From: Eutrophovita brisbanensis
GTDB taxonomy: Bacteria; Pseudomonadota; Gammaproteobacteria; Burkholderiales; Eutrophovitaceae
Length of the DNA: 64,000 nucleotides
Assembly (NCBI GenBank): GCA_038147395.1
Contig: JAYQTM010000001.1
Location: forward strand, 1,116,001 to 1,180,000
Direction: 5' to 3'
Shown here: piece by piece, positions 35,004 through 44,572 of the stretch
Layout: the number at the start of each line of letters is the position of its first letter
How positions within the stretch are numbered: the first letter of the stretch is position 1
Position numbers and translations under genes: made by a program
Notes under the pieces: model-generated
The model's input: the letters and a program-made list of their open reading frames with translations, nothing else
Database searches by the model: none
What the model was told of the DNA's origin: nothing

Positions 35004-36224
35004 ATGTCTACAGCGTACGATGTACTGATCGTCGGCGGGGGTGCGGCGGGAATTGGCTTGGCAGCTAGCTTAAAGTCTAGAGATCAAAGCTTGTCGGTTG
35101 CGATCATTGAACCCTCGGATTACCACTATTACCAGCCATCATGGACGCTCGTGGGCGGTGGCGTGTTCGATCAGGTTGCGAGTCGTCGGCCAATGGCTTC
35201 AGTCATGCCATCCGGCGTCGACTGGATCAAGGGAGCTGCAGAGAGTTTCGATCAAGCAGCGAATACAGTCACTGTTGCAGGCCGGGAACCGATTGGCTAT
35301 GAGTATCTTGTGCTTGCTCCCGGGTTAATGATTGATTGGGAGGCAATCCCTGGATTAAAAGAGTCACTTGGCCGAAATGGTGTCACCTCGAATTACAGCT
35401 ATGAACATGCTCCTTATACGTGGGAGTTGGCGAAAACAATGAGTAAGGGGACTGCGATATTCACGCAGCCACCGTTACCTTTTAAATGTCCAGGCGCGCC
35501 TCAAAAGGCGGCTTATTTGACGTGCAGTCAATGGAAAAAACGTGGCGTGTTATCGAATATCAACGTTGAGTTAAACAATGCCGGCGGTGCACTGTTTGGT
35601 GTCAAAGAGTTTGTTCCCGCACTCATGAAGTACGTGGAGGATTACGGAATCAATTTGGCATTTTCGAGTAATTTAATTCGAGTCGATGGGGACAATAAAA
35701 CAGCCACATTCGAAGTAAAAGATGCCGATGGCAACGCAACACAAATCGAAAAAACATTTGATATGTTGCATGTCTCTCCACCGCAGTGTGCGCATCCGTT
35801 TATGAAGTCGAGCCCTTTTGTCAACGAAGGGGGATGGGTTGATGTGGATCAACATACCATGCAGCATGTGACACACAAAAATGTATTTGGACTTGGGGAT
35901 GCGTGTTCGACGCCAAACTCAAAAACAGCAGCTGCCGCAAGAAAACAGATCGTGTGTGTTGCTGAAAATTTATTGGCTCACCGGGCTGGGCTAGAGGGCA
36001 CGACGAAGTACGACGGGTATGGAGCATGCCCACTCACGGTTGAACATGGCAAAGTTGTCTTCGCAGAGTTTGGTTATGGCGGAAAGCTGATGCCAACGTT
36101 TTCATGGAACAATGCACTGAGCGCGACCAGGATCGGGTGGCTGCTCAAAGCCAAAGTTCTGCCTTGGGTCTACTGGAATGTTATGCTTAAGGGACGGGAG
36201 TGGTTTGCCCGGCCGTTAAGTTAA
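35004..36224 (+). CDS. sqr: Sulfide:quinone oxidoreductase, type II (SQOR-like)
   Basis: About 406 residues, FAD-dependent. The N-terminal dinucleotide motif is VLIVGGGAAGIGLAASL. Cys162 (PFKCPGAPQKA), Cys174 (TCSQW) and Cys342 (GACPLTVEHGK) are candidates for the redox cysteines; the YDGYGACPLT and FAEFGYGGKLMPTF blocks match mitochondrial-type SQOR. The family oxidises sulfide and feeds electrons to quinone, giving persulfide or polysulfide. ATG 35004 is chosen over 34992 because GGGGGAG precedes it; an in-frame ATG at 34893 lies almost on tRNA-Leu. It stands alone, with a terminator behind it, and no persulfide dioxygenase is adjacent. Confidence 0.83.
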   Translation: MSTAYDVLIVGGGAAGIGLAASLKSRDQSLSVAIIEPSDYHYYQPSWTLVGGGVFDQVASRRPMASVMPSGVDWIKGAAESFDQAANTVTVAGREPIGYEYLVLAPGLMIDWEAIPGLKESLGRNGVTSNYSYEHAPYTWELAKTMSKGTAIFTQPPLPFKCPGAPQKAAYLTCSQWKKRGVLSNINVELNNAGGALFGVKEFVPALMKYVEDYGINLAFSSNLIRVDGDNKTATFEVKDADGNATQIEKTFDMLHVSPPQCAHPFMKSSPFVNEGGWVDVDQHTMQHVTHKNVFGLGDACSTPNSKTAAAARKQIVCVAENLLAHRAGLEGTTKYDGYGACPLTVEHGKVVFAEFGYGGKLMPTFSWNNALSATRIGWLLKAKVLPWVYWNVMLKGREWFARPLS

Positions 36225-36265
36225 TAACATGAATCAATAAACTTCTTAGGTTGATTCAGTTTTAT

Positions 36266-36302
36266 TCCCAGCTGAGCACCTCGTGCCAGCTGGGATTTTT
36301 TT
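36266..36302 (+). terminator. Intrinsic terminator after sqr
   Basis: TCCCAGCTG at 36266-36274 pairs with CAGCTGGGA at 36287-36295. The loop itself folds (GCAC CTC GTGC), giving one long hairpin followed by seven T. Confidence 0.88.
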
Positions 36303-36314
36303 ATTTAAATACAT

Positions 36315-37106
36315 ATGGATAGAATAGAATCCTCGCAAAACGCTCGATATAAAGGGTTGCATAAGCTGATCACATCGAAAGCTGCGAGGAATCAGGCCAA
36401 TTTGATTGTTCTTGATGGGGTGCATCTCGTCCAAGACTACGTTACGGCCTATCCGCAGAGTGACATCCAGATTTTTATAGATGAAACGAATCAGCGAGAC
36501 GAAATCGCTGCTCTGATTCAAAAGCTGGATGCCTCCTGCTCAATCACTGAGCTATCCGCTCAACTATTTCAAAAAATTAAAGTCACTAAAACGCCGCAGG
36601 GAATCATTGCCATCGCGCCTCGGCCAAAAGCTCTGGTTAATCAGCAAGCGGCAGGTAGTGCAGTCGGGCTTGAAGGACTTCAAGACCCTGGTAATTTGGG
36701 CGCGATACTCCGATCAGCCTCGGCATTTGGTATCAAAAGAGTTTATCTCACACGTGATTGTGTTGATCCGTTCTCGCCCAAATCACTGCGCGGGGGTATG
36801 GGGGCTCAATTTCGGTTAGAAATCATTGAAAACGCTGACTTAAGCACGGTAATTCAGGAGTTCAAAGGCCGCTCAATTGCGGCGATTGTTAAAGGTGGTG
36901 AACCTCTCAATGAGGTTAATTTAGCCGGCGATGTCATTTTCTTAATTGGCTCCGAGGGGGCAGGGTTAAGTGATGTTGTTAAAGAATCAGCCGATCAGCT
37001 CGTGAGTATTCCCCTAGTAGGCGGGGTTGAGTCACTCAATGCCGCGTCGGCAGCATCACTATTTTTCTACCAAAAACAAAGTTTTAACAAGAAATCAGGG
37101 GAATAA
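36315..37106 (+). CDS. TrmH-family (SPOUT) RNA methyltransferase
   Basis: 263 residues. An N-terminal substrate-binding domain (LIVLDGVHLVQDYV) is followed by a SPOUT knot with motif 1 GLEGLQDPGNLGAILRSASA, motif 2 FLIGSEGAGLSD and motif 3 ESLNAASAASLFFY. The family 2'-O-methylates rRNA or tRNA riboses using SAM. Which nucleotide is targeted cannot be told; rRNA (RlmB-like) is one option, but the adjacent context is not that of rlmB. Stands between a terminator and the giant FecR-domain gene. Confidence 0.88.
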   Translation: MDRIESSQNARYKGLHKLITSKAARNQANLIVLDGVHLVQDYVTAYPQSDIQIFIDETNQRDEIAALIQKLDASCSITELSAQLFQKIKVTKTPQGIIAIAPRPKALVNQQAAGSAVGLEGLQDPGNLGAILRSASAFGIKRVYLTRDCVDPFSPKSLRGGMGAQFRLEIIENADLSTVIQEFKGRSIAAIVKGGEPLNEVNLAGDVIFLIGSEGAGLSDVVKESADQLVSIPLVGGVESLNAASAASLFFYQKQSFNKKSGE

Positions 37107-37805
37107 CGTGGTCTAATGCTGTATGCGCCTTGGACTCAGTCTATATAGACGAAGCACTAAATCGCCTCACCATCTTGGCGCCCAAATTTTGTGGCTGCTG
37201 GTCGTCATGTTGTTGTTTGTGTCAGCAGGTGTGGTGCATGCGGCTGACAAGATCGGTGTGCTCGCCACAGTCATTGGTAAAGTCGAGATCGTTCGCGGCG
37301 CTGATACGTTGGAAGCGAAGCAGGGCGATGCCGTCCATCAAGATGACAAGATCATTACCGGCGGAAAAGTCGAGCTCAGGTTCTCCTGCTAGATCAAACA
37401 GCAGTCAATATCAGTCAAAAAGCTGAACTGATTATTGACGAATTTGTATATGGCGGTGCCGATGAGCGGGTCGCGGTCAAAGTGACGAAGGGAACCTTCC
37501 GGTTTATTTCTGGGAAGGTTGCGTCGAAGTCACCTGAAAAAGTGAGCGTTGAGACCCCAGTAGCTGTGATTGGTGTTCGTGGTACCGAATTTTTAGGCGG
37601 TATCAATGAAACGGAATCAGTCGTCGCCCTACTAAACGGAAAGATTCAAGTCGCGAACGACGGAGCTTCACAACTTGTCGAAAAAGCAGGGTACGGTGTG
37701 ACCATCGACCCTACTGGCGCAATCAGTCCTCCAATTCGACTGCCAGCAGATAAGTTAGACGCGCTGCTCAACGCGGTCTCTACCCGTAAAGAAGTCTTGG
37801 ATCAA

Positions 37806-38098
37806 GAAGAGTCTGAAGGGGAATCTGAAGAGGAGTCTGAGGAAGAATCTGAAGAGGAATCTGAGGAAGAATCTGAAGAAGAATCTGAAGAAGAATCTGA
37901 AGAAGAATCTGAGAATCTGAAGAAGAATCTGAAGAAGAATCTGAAGAAGAATCTGAAGAAGAATCTGAAGAAGAATCTGAAGAAGAGTCTGAAGAAGAAT
38001 CTGAAGAAGAATCTGAAGAAGAATCTGAGGAAGAATCTGAGGAAGAATCTGAGGAAGAATCTGAGGAAGAATCTGAAGAAGAATCTGAGGAAGAATCT
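37806..38098 (+). repeat. 12-bp minisatellite encoding Glu-Glu-Glu-Ser
   Basis: About two dozen copies of a 12-base unit, GAAGAAGAATCT, with GAG/GAA and TCT variants. In the intended frame this is (EEES)n. A unit of 12 keeps frame when copy number changes, but two irregular spacings (near 37911 and 38099) shift the frame in this sequence. Confidence 0.9.
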
Positions 38099-39249
38099 GC
38101 GAAGAATCTAGCGAAGAATCTGAAGAGGGCGCTGAGGAAGAATCTGAAGAGTCTGAGGAAGAATCTAGCGAAGAATCTGAAGAGGGCGCTGAGGAAGAAT
38201 CTAGTGAGGAATCTGAGGAGAGCTCGGATGATCAATCCAGCGACGAATCAGAGGACTCGAGCGAAGAATCGGACGGTGGCGAGGAAACCTCTGACGATCA
38301 AGGCACGGAGGAGTCAAGCGATGACGCCGATGGATCAAGTGATGAGGAATCTAGTGACAATTCTGACGGCACTTCAGAAAATTCTGACGAGAGTGCTGAC
38401 AGTAGTAATGACGAGGCAAATCAAGACTCCGATGGTGGATCAGACGAAGCATCGGATGATGGTGGGTCGAATGAGAGTGCAACCAATGAGTCTGATGAGG
38501 GCGGCGGTGCAACAGATGAGACATCTGATAGCGGGGGGGCAGATGGATCTGACGATTCGAGTAACGCTGGGGAGAGTTCAGGTGGTGGTTCTGAAGACCA
38601 AGCAAGTGATTCGAGCCAGGGATCATCGGCTTCAGAGAATGACAGCGGTGGCGACTCGGGTAACTCCGATAACGGATCTGGTTTAAGCGAGGCCGAGCCA
38701 AGCAGTGGTTCTGACGGCGATTCGAATGCTGGGGGTAACGCCAGTGAAGCGAAGGTCGATGATCAACCCAAGCCAAGTGATGGTGGAGAATCGAGCGCTC
38801 CTGTTAGTGGAGCGGGTGGCGGGGAAACTGAACCAGTCAATAGTGACAACGGAGCAGTTGGATTTTCCGGGAATGATGGGACCTCAGACGGAGCATCCTC
38901 ATCCTCCGGTGAGATTAATGGTGGTTTCTCACCATCTGGCGATGCGGGTGCAGGAGAGGCCGACCTGTCTTTTAACGAGTCCTTCGGAGGCGGAAATGCA
39001 TCGGACTCAGATTTCGGGGGAGAGCAAGATTTTGGCGGAGGATTCCCCTCAGGTGGTGATTCGTTTGAAACTGCTGATGCAGACTTTGATGGTTTCGGAG
39101 ATGGATTCGGTGGGGAGAGTGATTCAGGATTTTCTGGTGATGCGTCGTTTGATTCATTTGGTGATTCGAGTGATTCCTTCTCAGGTAATGATTCGAACGT
39201 AGGAGATGTTGCTAAGCCGAGCGCAGATGTTGGGGCTCCTGCGGGAGAC

Positions 39250-42200
39250 TTGTTTGCCGCCGACACATTTGAGGTATCAGACGGTGGTTTTGATGACTTT
39301 TCTGGGTTTGATTTCAACGCAAGTTTTGATGAAGGAGGGGACTCTCAAGACTTCGCGGCCATTGACTCAAATTTTGGGTCGTCTATGGATTCACCATTTA
39401 ACTCATCTGCGACAACTGACGATGGCGGATCGTTCTCAGGTGGTGATGACATCAAGTCCGATTCGGGCGCTGCAATAACAACTGACGTTGACTCGGGATT
39501 TGATTCGTTTGACAGTCAATCGGATGGTTTTGAATCGGCGTCACCGACGATTGATACTGGATTTGAATCGTTTGATTCTGGTGCGAACAGCTTTGACTCT
39601 GGTTTCGATTCCTTCGATTCTGGCGTGAGTAATATTGATACGGGTTTTGACTCGTTTGAGTCGAACGTCACGAGTATCGACGCAGGCTTTGATTCATTCG
39701 ATTCATTTGACTCTAATGTGACCAGTGTCGATGCTGGATTTGATTCGTTCGACTCGGGTTTTGAGAGTTTTGACTCTTCCATCGGTGGTGATTTTTCGGC
39801 GATCGACTCGAACGTCGGCACGCCTGAGTTTCAAGTCATTGAACCTGTGGTGTTCGACATCGTGATTGATTCATCAATCATCGAGGAAACTTCTCAGGAA
39901 TCTGTCCTCGAAAATATTTTGAGCTTCAGTAATCCGACAACGACAAAATCTAGTGAGAACGTAGCACTTGCGGTTGATTTTGGGACGAATAATCCATCCA
40001 CCTATAAGTTGGGTAACGCATCAAGCTTCGATAACAGTTTGTTCTCGATTAATTCGAGTTCAGGTGAACTGACATTTTTAGACCCACCAGATTTTGAGCG
40101 TCCACTGGACTCAAACACCGACAACATCTATCAAGTTGAGGTGTTCGCGACGGATAGTCTCGTGACGATCAGCGACATTTTCTCAGTTCAAGTGACGAAT
40201 ACGCCGGTATTGCCGACGTCTTTGTATGACTCGACACAGGGCTTCTTAAGTTCGTCCACTCAGACCCAATTAAAAGATTTTTCAGATTGGTCAGACATTA
40301 CTGATATTGGTGATGGTTGGCATACCTTTACAACACCCAACGACCTCACCTTTACCTCGACAGGGTTGACAGTCAGCGGTGTCAATCAAGATATATTGAT
40401 CGATGGGATCAAACTCGTTTATAACCTGCGTAAAGACACGATTGACATCACCGCAGTTGGAAGCATGGTGACGTCCTCATCGGGCGCTCAAATTACGAAC
40501 AGTGCCGGAACGATCGGTATTGTCGATTACAGCCTGACTTTTTCGAATCGCTCAGCAGCAGAGTTGTTGGCTGCTGGATTTCAGCCAGGGCATTGGGTGT
40601 TTGCAACGCAATCAGGCGTGACTGGGTTATTGCCAGATTCAGATGACATCATCACCATTGTCGACGCAGACGGTGTTGATCGAAGCTCTGAGGTGGCGAT
40701 GAGCCTCGAGGTCTCGATGCAGGAGAATTCCAGCACAGGACTATTCACAACGCTTGCATCGGTCGGGCAAAGTGGAACAGACTCGGTTGGCGACAGAATT
40801 GATGAAACAGTTGCATCGATTAGTCTCGGAGCCCCACTCATCGAAGAAGACGAAAACTTAGGTGGCCCATCGACGATTACTGCGAGCACATTCGCATTCA
40901 CGAATGAGTCTACCGTCGCTATTAATGAAAACACGAAATCGGTGGTGACACTCAGTTCGACTCGACCCGAGAGCACGAAATTCACACTTGCTGCTGGTAG
41001 TGGCAGCAACGATAACTCGCTATTCACGATTGACGCGACGAGCGGAGCGCTATCTTTCATTAACGCGCCCGATCACGAGAACCCGTTTGATGGCAATGAA
41101 GATGGAACGTATGTCGTCGAGATCATCGCGACAGATTCTCGAGTCGGGACGAGTCTCACGCAAACAATGTCAATTACAACCAATGATCTTCCGGTGCTGC
41201 CCACGAGTTTATTTGATTCAACGGTGGAGCAGATTCAAGACATCGCCAGTTACGAAAAAACGTTAACTCGGTTTTCCGATTGGAGTGAGCTCACTGGCGC
41301 CGCGGAATATGACGGTTGGTACACGTTTGCAACACCCGGTGATTTAACCTTCTCCGCGACGGGGCTCACAATTAACTCTGTTGACCAAGATATCTTGATC
41401 CGTGGTTTAGAAATTGTCTATAACGTGCGCACGCAAGAGATTGATGTCGCGGTCACGGGAAATATGGTCGCCGTTGTCGACGGTGCTCGCGTTTCAACGA
41501 CGGATCGTTTCGTCGTTGATTATTCATTAGCCTTCACCGACAGGAGTGTGGATGAGGCGATAGCAGCGGGTTTCTCTCCTGGTCAGTGGTTATTTGCCAC
41601 GATGGATGGCTTTGGGGGTCTGACGCCGGACGGGGATGACATTGTGGTCATCGAGGACGGAGACGGGGTGGACTTCAGCGATCGGATTGCGATGTTTGTC
41701 GATGTGGGTATTGGCTTTAAAGCCAGTGGCACAGAGGTGGTGTACGCTGGCGTGGGTCAGGCTGGAACCGATTCAAATGGTAGTCGGGTAGGGTTCACGA
41801 GCGCCTACACGACGATGGGAACCCCATTAATTGAAGAGGACGAGACGCTCGGTGGTGGTTCTGACCCGGATTCTCTTGCTCCTGATGACAATTACCATTT
41901 AACGCACGGAAACTTCACCGTCACGGAAAACGTTCTAGAGGTAGGAACCGTTGAGACTACCCGGTCCGATACCACAGTGTTTTCATTGGGTTCATCGGGA
42001 GCGGACACCCATTTATTCGAGATCGATTCTCAGACGGGTGTTCTCACATTCAAGGATTCACCAGCTGACTTTGAAAACCCACTCGATTCAGGTGGCAATA
42101 ATGTATATGACATTGAAGTGATTACGACAGACACTCGTGAGGGATACTCAAAAAATCGCACATTGAGTATTGCTGTTACTAATCTGCCAGTGCTGTCTGA

Positions 42201-43839
42201 AAGTTTATTCAGCTCCACCGTGGAAGAAATCTCTGAGGAACTCTTTTCACAACAGACGGTGGCGTTTGATGTGTGGGAGACTTTTACTGGATCCGGTGGC
42301 GTGGATGGATGGTATACCTTCCAAAAACCAGAGACGCTCACATTTGTCGGGCAGGGTTTAAAAGTCAACGGTGTCGATCAGGACATTCTTGTTGATGGTC
42401 TGAAAATCATTTATAACGCGCGCACACAACTCATTGATGTATCCGCTGTTGGAAATATGGTGGTCTCGTCAAACGGTGAGCGCATCACGAATGCATCAGG
42501 TAATCAATTCTTAGTTGACTTTTCATTGTCATTTACAGATCGAAGCATTGACGAAATCAAGGCGGCTGGATTTACACCGGGTAATGTCACTTTCGCCACA
42601 ACTGACGATTTTGGACCCGCATTGCTTCCAGATTCTGACGACATCGTATCGATCACTGATGCTGATGGTGTCGATAAGAGTGCGCTTGTTGCGATGTTTA
42701 TTGATGTGAATTATGCAACCGACGCGACAACGGGGTTGATTTCTACGCATGCCACAGTGGGGCAGAGTGGAACGGACTCCAACGGTTTGAGGTTGCAAGC
42801 GACAGAGGTTGGCTTCACATTGGGTCGCCCCACGATCGAAGAAGATGAAAATCTTGGGGGAGATGTGACACTTGTCTCAGGACAGCCAGCGTTTGATTTC
42901 ACCAACCCATCCACCATATCGATAGATGAAAACACGACGGCGGTGACGACCCTGACTTCTGGGTACATTAATGCGGTTTATAGTTTTGTTGAAGACAGCA
43001 ATGTGCCCAATTCTAACGATCTGTTCACACTTGACAGCGCAACGGGAGAGCTAGCCTTTATTGTTCCACCTGACTATGAAAATCCATTGAGTCAAAATGA
43101 AGACGGCACCTACAACGTCATCGTCGCGGCAACGGACGAACGTGCTGGCATTGTCGAGGAAATTCTCTCCATTACGGTCAATGATGTGGGCGAAGGTGTC
43201 CTTGCGCCGGAGCAATTCTCAAGCAGTACGGAAATTTTAGATAGCAGCACGAAAGCCGCATTGGTCGCGCTGGAAACGTGGAGTCAGTTCAACTATCTTG
43301 CTCAAAGTGGGATCTACACATTTGAGAACAATAATTACCATCTTGTAGGTGGACCTCAAACAGCTGAAGGCATTTGGCAAGATATACTTCTATACAATCT
43401 AAAACTCGTATACGACGCAAAAAATCAAGTGGTCGATGTGACGACCGAGGGAGACTTTTACGGCTCTTGTGGCGGCACCAGTTGTGGAGGACTCGTGTAC
43501 TTTGATCTGCAATATACCGACCACGCGGTTCAAGAATTTGTCGACGCAGGATTTGAGCCAGGCAAGTTCATCTTTACAACGAGTAATAATGGGATTTACG
43601 AGGGCATCGCTCCTGATGCGAACGACACTGTAATTATTAGAGATTTGTATAACGGCAATACTGACTTCTCTGATCAAGTGACCATGCAAGTAAGCACGCA
43701 AATCATGGAAAACACTGCGACGGGAGGCTATACAGCTGTGGGTTCAGTGGCTCACACTGGGACCGATTCCAATCTGAACCCAGTCCCCGAGACACGCATC
43801 GACGTCGAACTGGGGCAACCCACTGTCGTAGAAAATTAA
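39250..43839 (+). CDS. C-terminal part of the FecR-repeat giant: GFDSFDS repeats and four cadherin-like modules
   Basis: The longest uninterrupted open frame of this locus (about 1,530 residues). It is open back to about 38089 in the same frame, with no start codon between, so TTG 39250 is only the first possible start and probably not real. Residues 1-190 are Asp/Ser/Gly/Phe-rich with tandem GFDSFDS units. Then come four modules of about 330 residues. Each has a cadherin-like segment (NENTKSV, SLFTIDATSGALSF, YVVEIIATDSR) and a second domain (DGWYTFATPGDLTF, VDQDILIRGLEIVYN, PGQWLFAT, AGTDSNG) ending in IEEDExLGG. A surface or matrix adhesin is a reasonable guess. The terminal repeat carries the only cysteines (YGSCGGTSCGG). 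Confidence 0.7.
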   Translation: MFAADTFEVSDGGFDDFSGFDFNASFDEGGDSQDFAAIDSNFGSSMDSPFNSSATTDDGGSFSGGDDIKSDSGAAITTDVDSGFDSFDSQSDGFESASPTIDTGFESFDSGANSFDSGFDSFDSGVSNIDTGFDSFESNVTSIDAGFDSFDSFDSNVTSVDAGFDSFDSGFESFDSSIGGDFSAIDSNVGTPEFQVIEPVVFDIVIDSSIIEETSQESVLENILSFSNPTTTKSSENVALAVDFGTNNPSTYKLGNASSFDNSLFSINSSSGELTFLDPPDFERPLDSNTDNIYQVEVFATDSLVTISDIFSVQVTNTPVLPTSLYDSTQGFLSSSTQTQLKDFSDWSDITDIGDGWHTFTTPNDLTFTSTGLTVSGVNQDILIDGIKLVYNLRKDTIDITAVGSMVTSSSGAQITNSAGTIGIVDYSLTFSNRSAAELLAAGFQPGHWVFATQSGVTGLLPDSDDIITIVDADGVDRSSEVAMSLEVSMQENSSTGLFTTLASVGQSGTDSVGDRIDETVASISLGAPLIEEDENLGGPSTITASTFAFTNESTVAINENTKSVVTLSSTRPESTKFTLAAGSGSNDNSLFTIDATSGALSFINAPDHENPFDGNEDGTYVVEIIATDSRVGTSLTQTMSITTNDLPVLPTSLFDSTVEQIQDIASYEKTLTRFSDWSELTGAAEYDGWYTFATPGDLTFSATGLTINSVDQDILIRGLEIVYNVRTQEIDVAVTGNMVAVVDGARVSTTDRFVVDYSLAFTDRSVDEAIAAGFSPGQWLFATMDGFGGLTPDGDDIVVIEDGDGVDFSDRIAMFVDVGIGFKASGTEVVYAGVGQAGTDSNGSRVGFTSAYTTMGTPLIEEDETLGGGSDPDSLAPDDNYHLTHGNFTVTENVLEVGTVETTRSDTTVFSLGSSGADTHLFEIDSQTGVLTFKDSPADFENPLDSGGNNVYDIEVITTDTREGYSKNRTLSIAVTNLPVLSESLFSSTVEEISEELFSQQTVAFDVWETFTGSGGVDGWYTFQKPETLTFVGQGLKVNGVDQDILVDGLKIIYNARTQLIDVSAVGNMVVSSNGERITNASGNQFLVDFSLSFTDRSIDEIKAAGFTPGNVTFATTDDFGPALLPDSDDIVSITDADGVDKSALVAMFIDVNYATDATTGLISTHATVGQSGTDSNGLRLQATEVGFTLGRPTIEEDENLGGDVTLVSGQPAFDFTNPSTISIDENTTAVTTLTSGYINAVYSFVEDSNVPNSNDLFTLDSATGELAFIVPPDYENPLSQNEDGTYNVIVAATDERAGIVEEILSITVNDVGEGVLAPEQFSSSTEILDSSTKAALVALETWSQFNYLAQSGIYTFENNNYHLVGGPQTAEGIWQDILLYNLKLVYDAKNQVVDVTTEGDFYGSCGGTSCGGLVYFDLQYTDHAVQEFVDAGFEPGKFIFTTSNNGIYEGIAPDANDTVIIRDLYNGNTDFSDQVTMQVSTQIMENTATGGYTAVGSVAHTGTDSNLNPVPETRIDVELGQPTVVEN
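39480..39800 (+). repeat. Tandem GFDSFDS-type coding repeats
   Basis: Imperfect tandem units translating as SGFDSFDS, TGFDSFES, AGFDSFDS and similar, about a dozen in 320 bases. Low-complexity acidic linker of the giant protein. Confidence 0.8.
39880..43836 (+). repeat. Four about 1-kb coding repeats (cadherin-like composite module)
   Basis: Four diverged copies of a module of about 330 residues. The module-end signature IEEDExLGG (or VVEN at the end of the last) falls at 40840, 41830, 42835 and 43825, a period of 990-1005 bases. Copies differ strongly at the DNA level, so the duplication is old. Confidence 0.8.
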
Positions 43840-43939
43840 CGGATTTTTCCGGTTCGTTAATCGTCGAGCTAGATTTTGAATATGGCTCGAATGTTACAAT
43901 CAGGCACATGCAAGAAAAGAGCTACCTCGTCGAAGGCTC

Positions 43940-44524
43940 ATGAATCATCATCCGTCGAAATTATTGGTTGTTTTAACCCTATCGTTCATGAGCTCCGTAA
44001 TCCACGCTCAGGATCCCGATCCCTGCCAGTCTGAGCAGTACCGATTAAGAGGCAACGCGAACATAGAAGCGATTCAAGCCGATGTGTCGAATGGAGATAA
44101 AGACGCCGAATATTGCCTTGGGGCTGCCTACCATGACGGCAGTGGTGTTGAACGTGACTTAGAAAAAGCATTCTTTTGGTACGGCAAAGCCGCTCAAAAA
44201 GGGCAAGTCGATGCGCAGTATTGGCTCTGCCTCATGAATCAAGATGGTATCGGCGTGCCTCAGAATGCTCTAGAGGCAATTTATTGGTGTAAACGTGCTG
44301 CGAAAAAAAATCATCCGCAAGCTCTGTATACGCTGGGTAACATTTACTACAGTGGTCACGGACGAGACAAGTTCACTGACTATCTCAATGCGTACGTGTG
44401 GTTTTCTCGGGCGGCCGCTGCAGGTGAAGACAGCGCCTCTGACATGATTGACTTTCTCGAGGGTCAAATGACTGACCTACAAATCTTGGAGGCAAAGAGA
44501 ATCGCTGAACGCGGTATGCCATAG
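43940..44524 (+). CDS. Sel1-repeat protein, secreted
   Basis: 194 residues. Signal peptide (MNHHPSKLLVVLTLSFMSSV then IHA). The mature protein has Sel1-like TPR repeats: DAEYCLGAAYHDGSGVERDLEKAFFWYGKAA, DAQYWLCLMNQDGIGVPQNALEAIYWCKRAA and a third with NAYVWFSRAAAAGE. These form helical scaffolds for protein contacts, in the periplasm here. Cys occurs at the same place in the first two repeats. A paralogue follows after 48 bp. Partners unknown. Confidence 0.82.
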   Translation: MNHHPSKLLVVLTLSFMSSVIHAQDPDPCQSEQYRLRGNANIEAIQADVSNGDKDAEYCLGAAYHDGSGVERDLEKAFFWYGKAAQKGQVDAQYWLCLMNQDGIGVPQNALEAIYWCKRAAKKNHPQALYTLGNIYYSGHGRDKFTDYLNAYVWFSRAAAAGEDSASDMIDFLEGQMTDLQILEAKRIAERGMP

Positions 44525-44572
44525 CGTTACTCGTTAATCTCATCTGCCGAATTAATTGATCAGTGACAAGAC

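Larger units (their letters stand above)
37123..43839 (+). pseudogene. Giant FecR-domain, Ser/Glu/Asp-repeat protein, frame broken three times
   Basis: One gene spread over three frames. From ATG 37123: signal anchor (about 20-41) and the start of a FecR domain (KIGVLATVIGKVEIVRG), running into a stop at 37392. The FecR domain continues in the next frame from about 37380 (VLLLDQTAVNISQKAEL to VAVIGVRGTEFLG). The Glu/Ser repeat then loses frame near 37911 and again at 38099, after which one frame stays open to 43839. Each step fits a net loss of one base (or four in the repeat). The three sum to zero, so the first and last frames are the same. Repaired, it would encode roughly 2,240 residues: anchor, FecR, (EEES)n, Ser/Asp/Gly-rich region, GFDSFDS repeats, and four large repeats. 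No C-terminal sorting signal seen. Whether broken in vivo is uncertain. Confidence 0.75.

Noticed and set aside
37806..38098. Regular tandem repeats considered as a CRISPR array
   Set aside because: Units are 12 bases with no unique spacers and translate as EEES; no cas genes nearby.
37780..38235. A 151-codon minus-strand open frame rich in Ser-Asp repeats within the giant gene
   Set aside because: It is the antisense of the 12-bp Glu/Ser minisatellite; repeats of this codon pattern leave all frames open. No ribosome binding site or other gene-like feature.
38763..39317. A 184-codon minus-strand frame rich in Pro and Ser
   Set aside because: Mirror image of the Ser/Asp/Gly-rich coding region on the plus strand. 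Composition is a by-product of that repeat bias.
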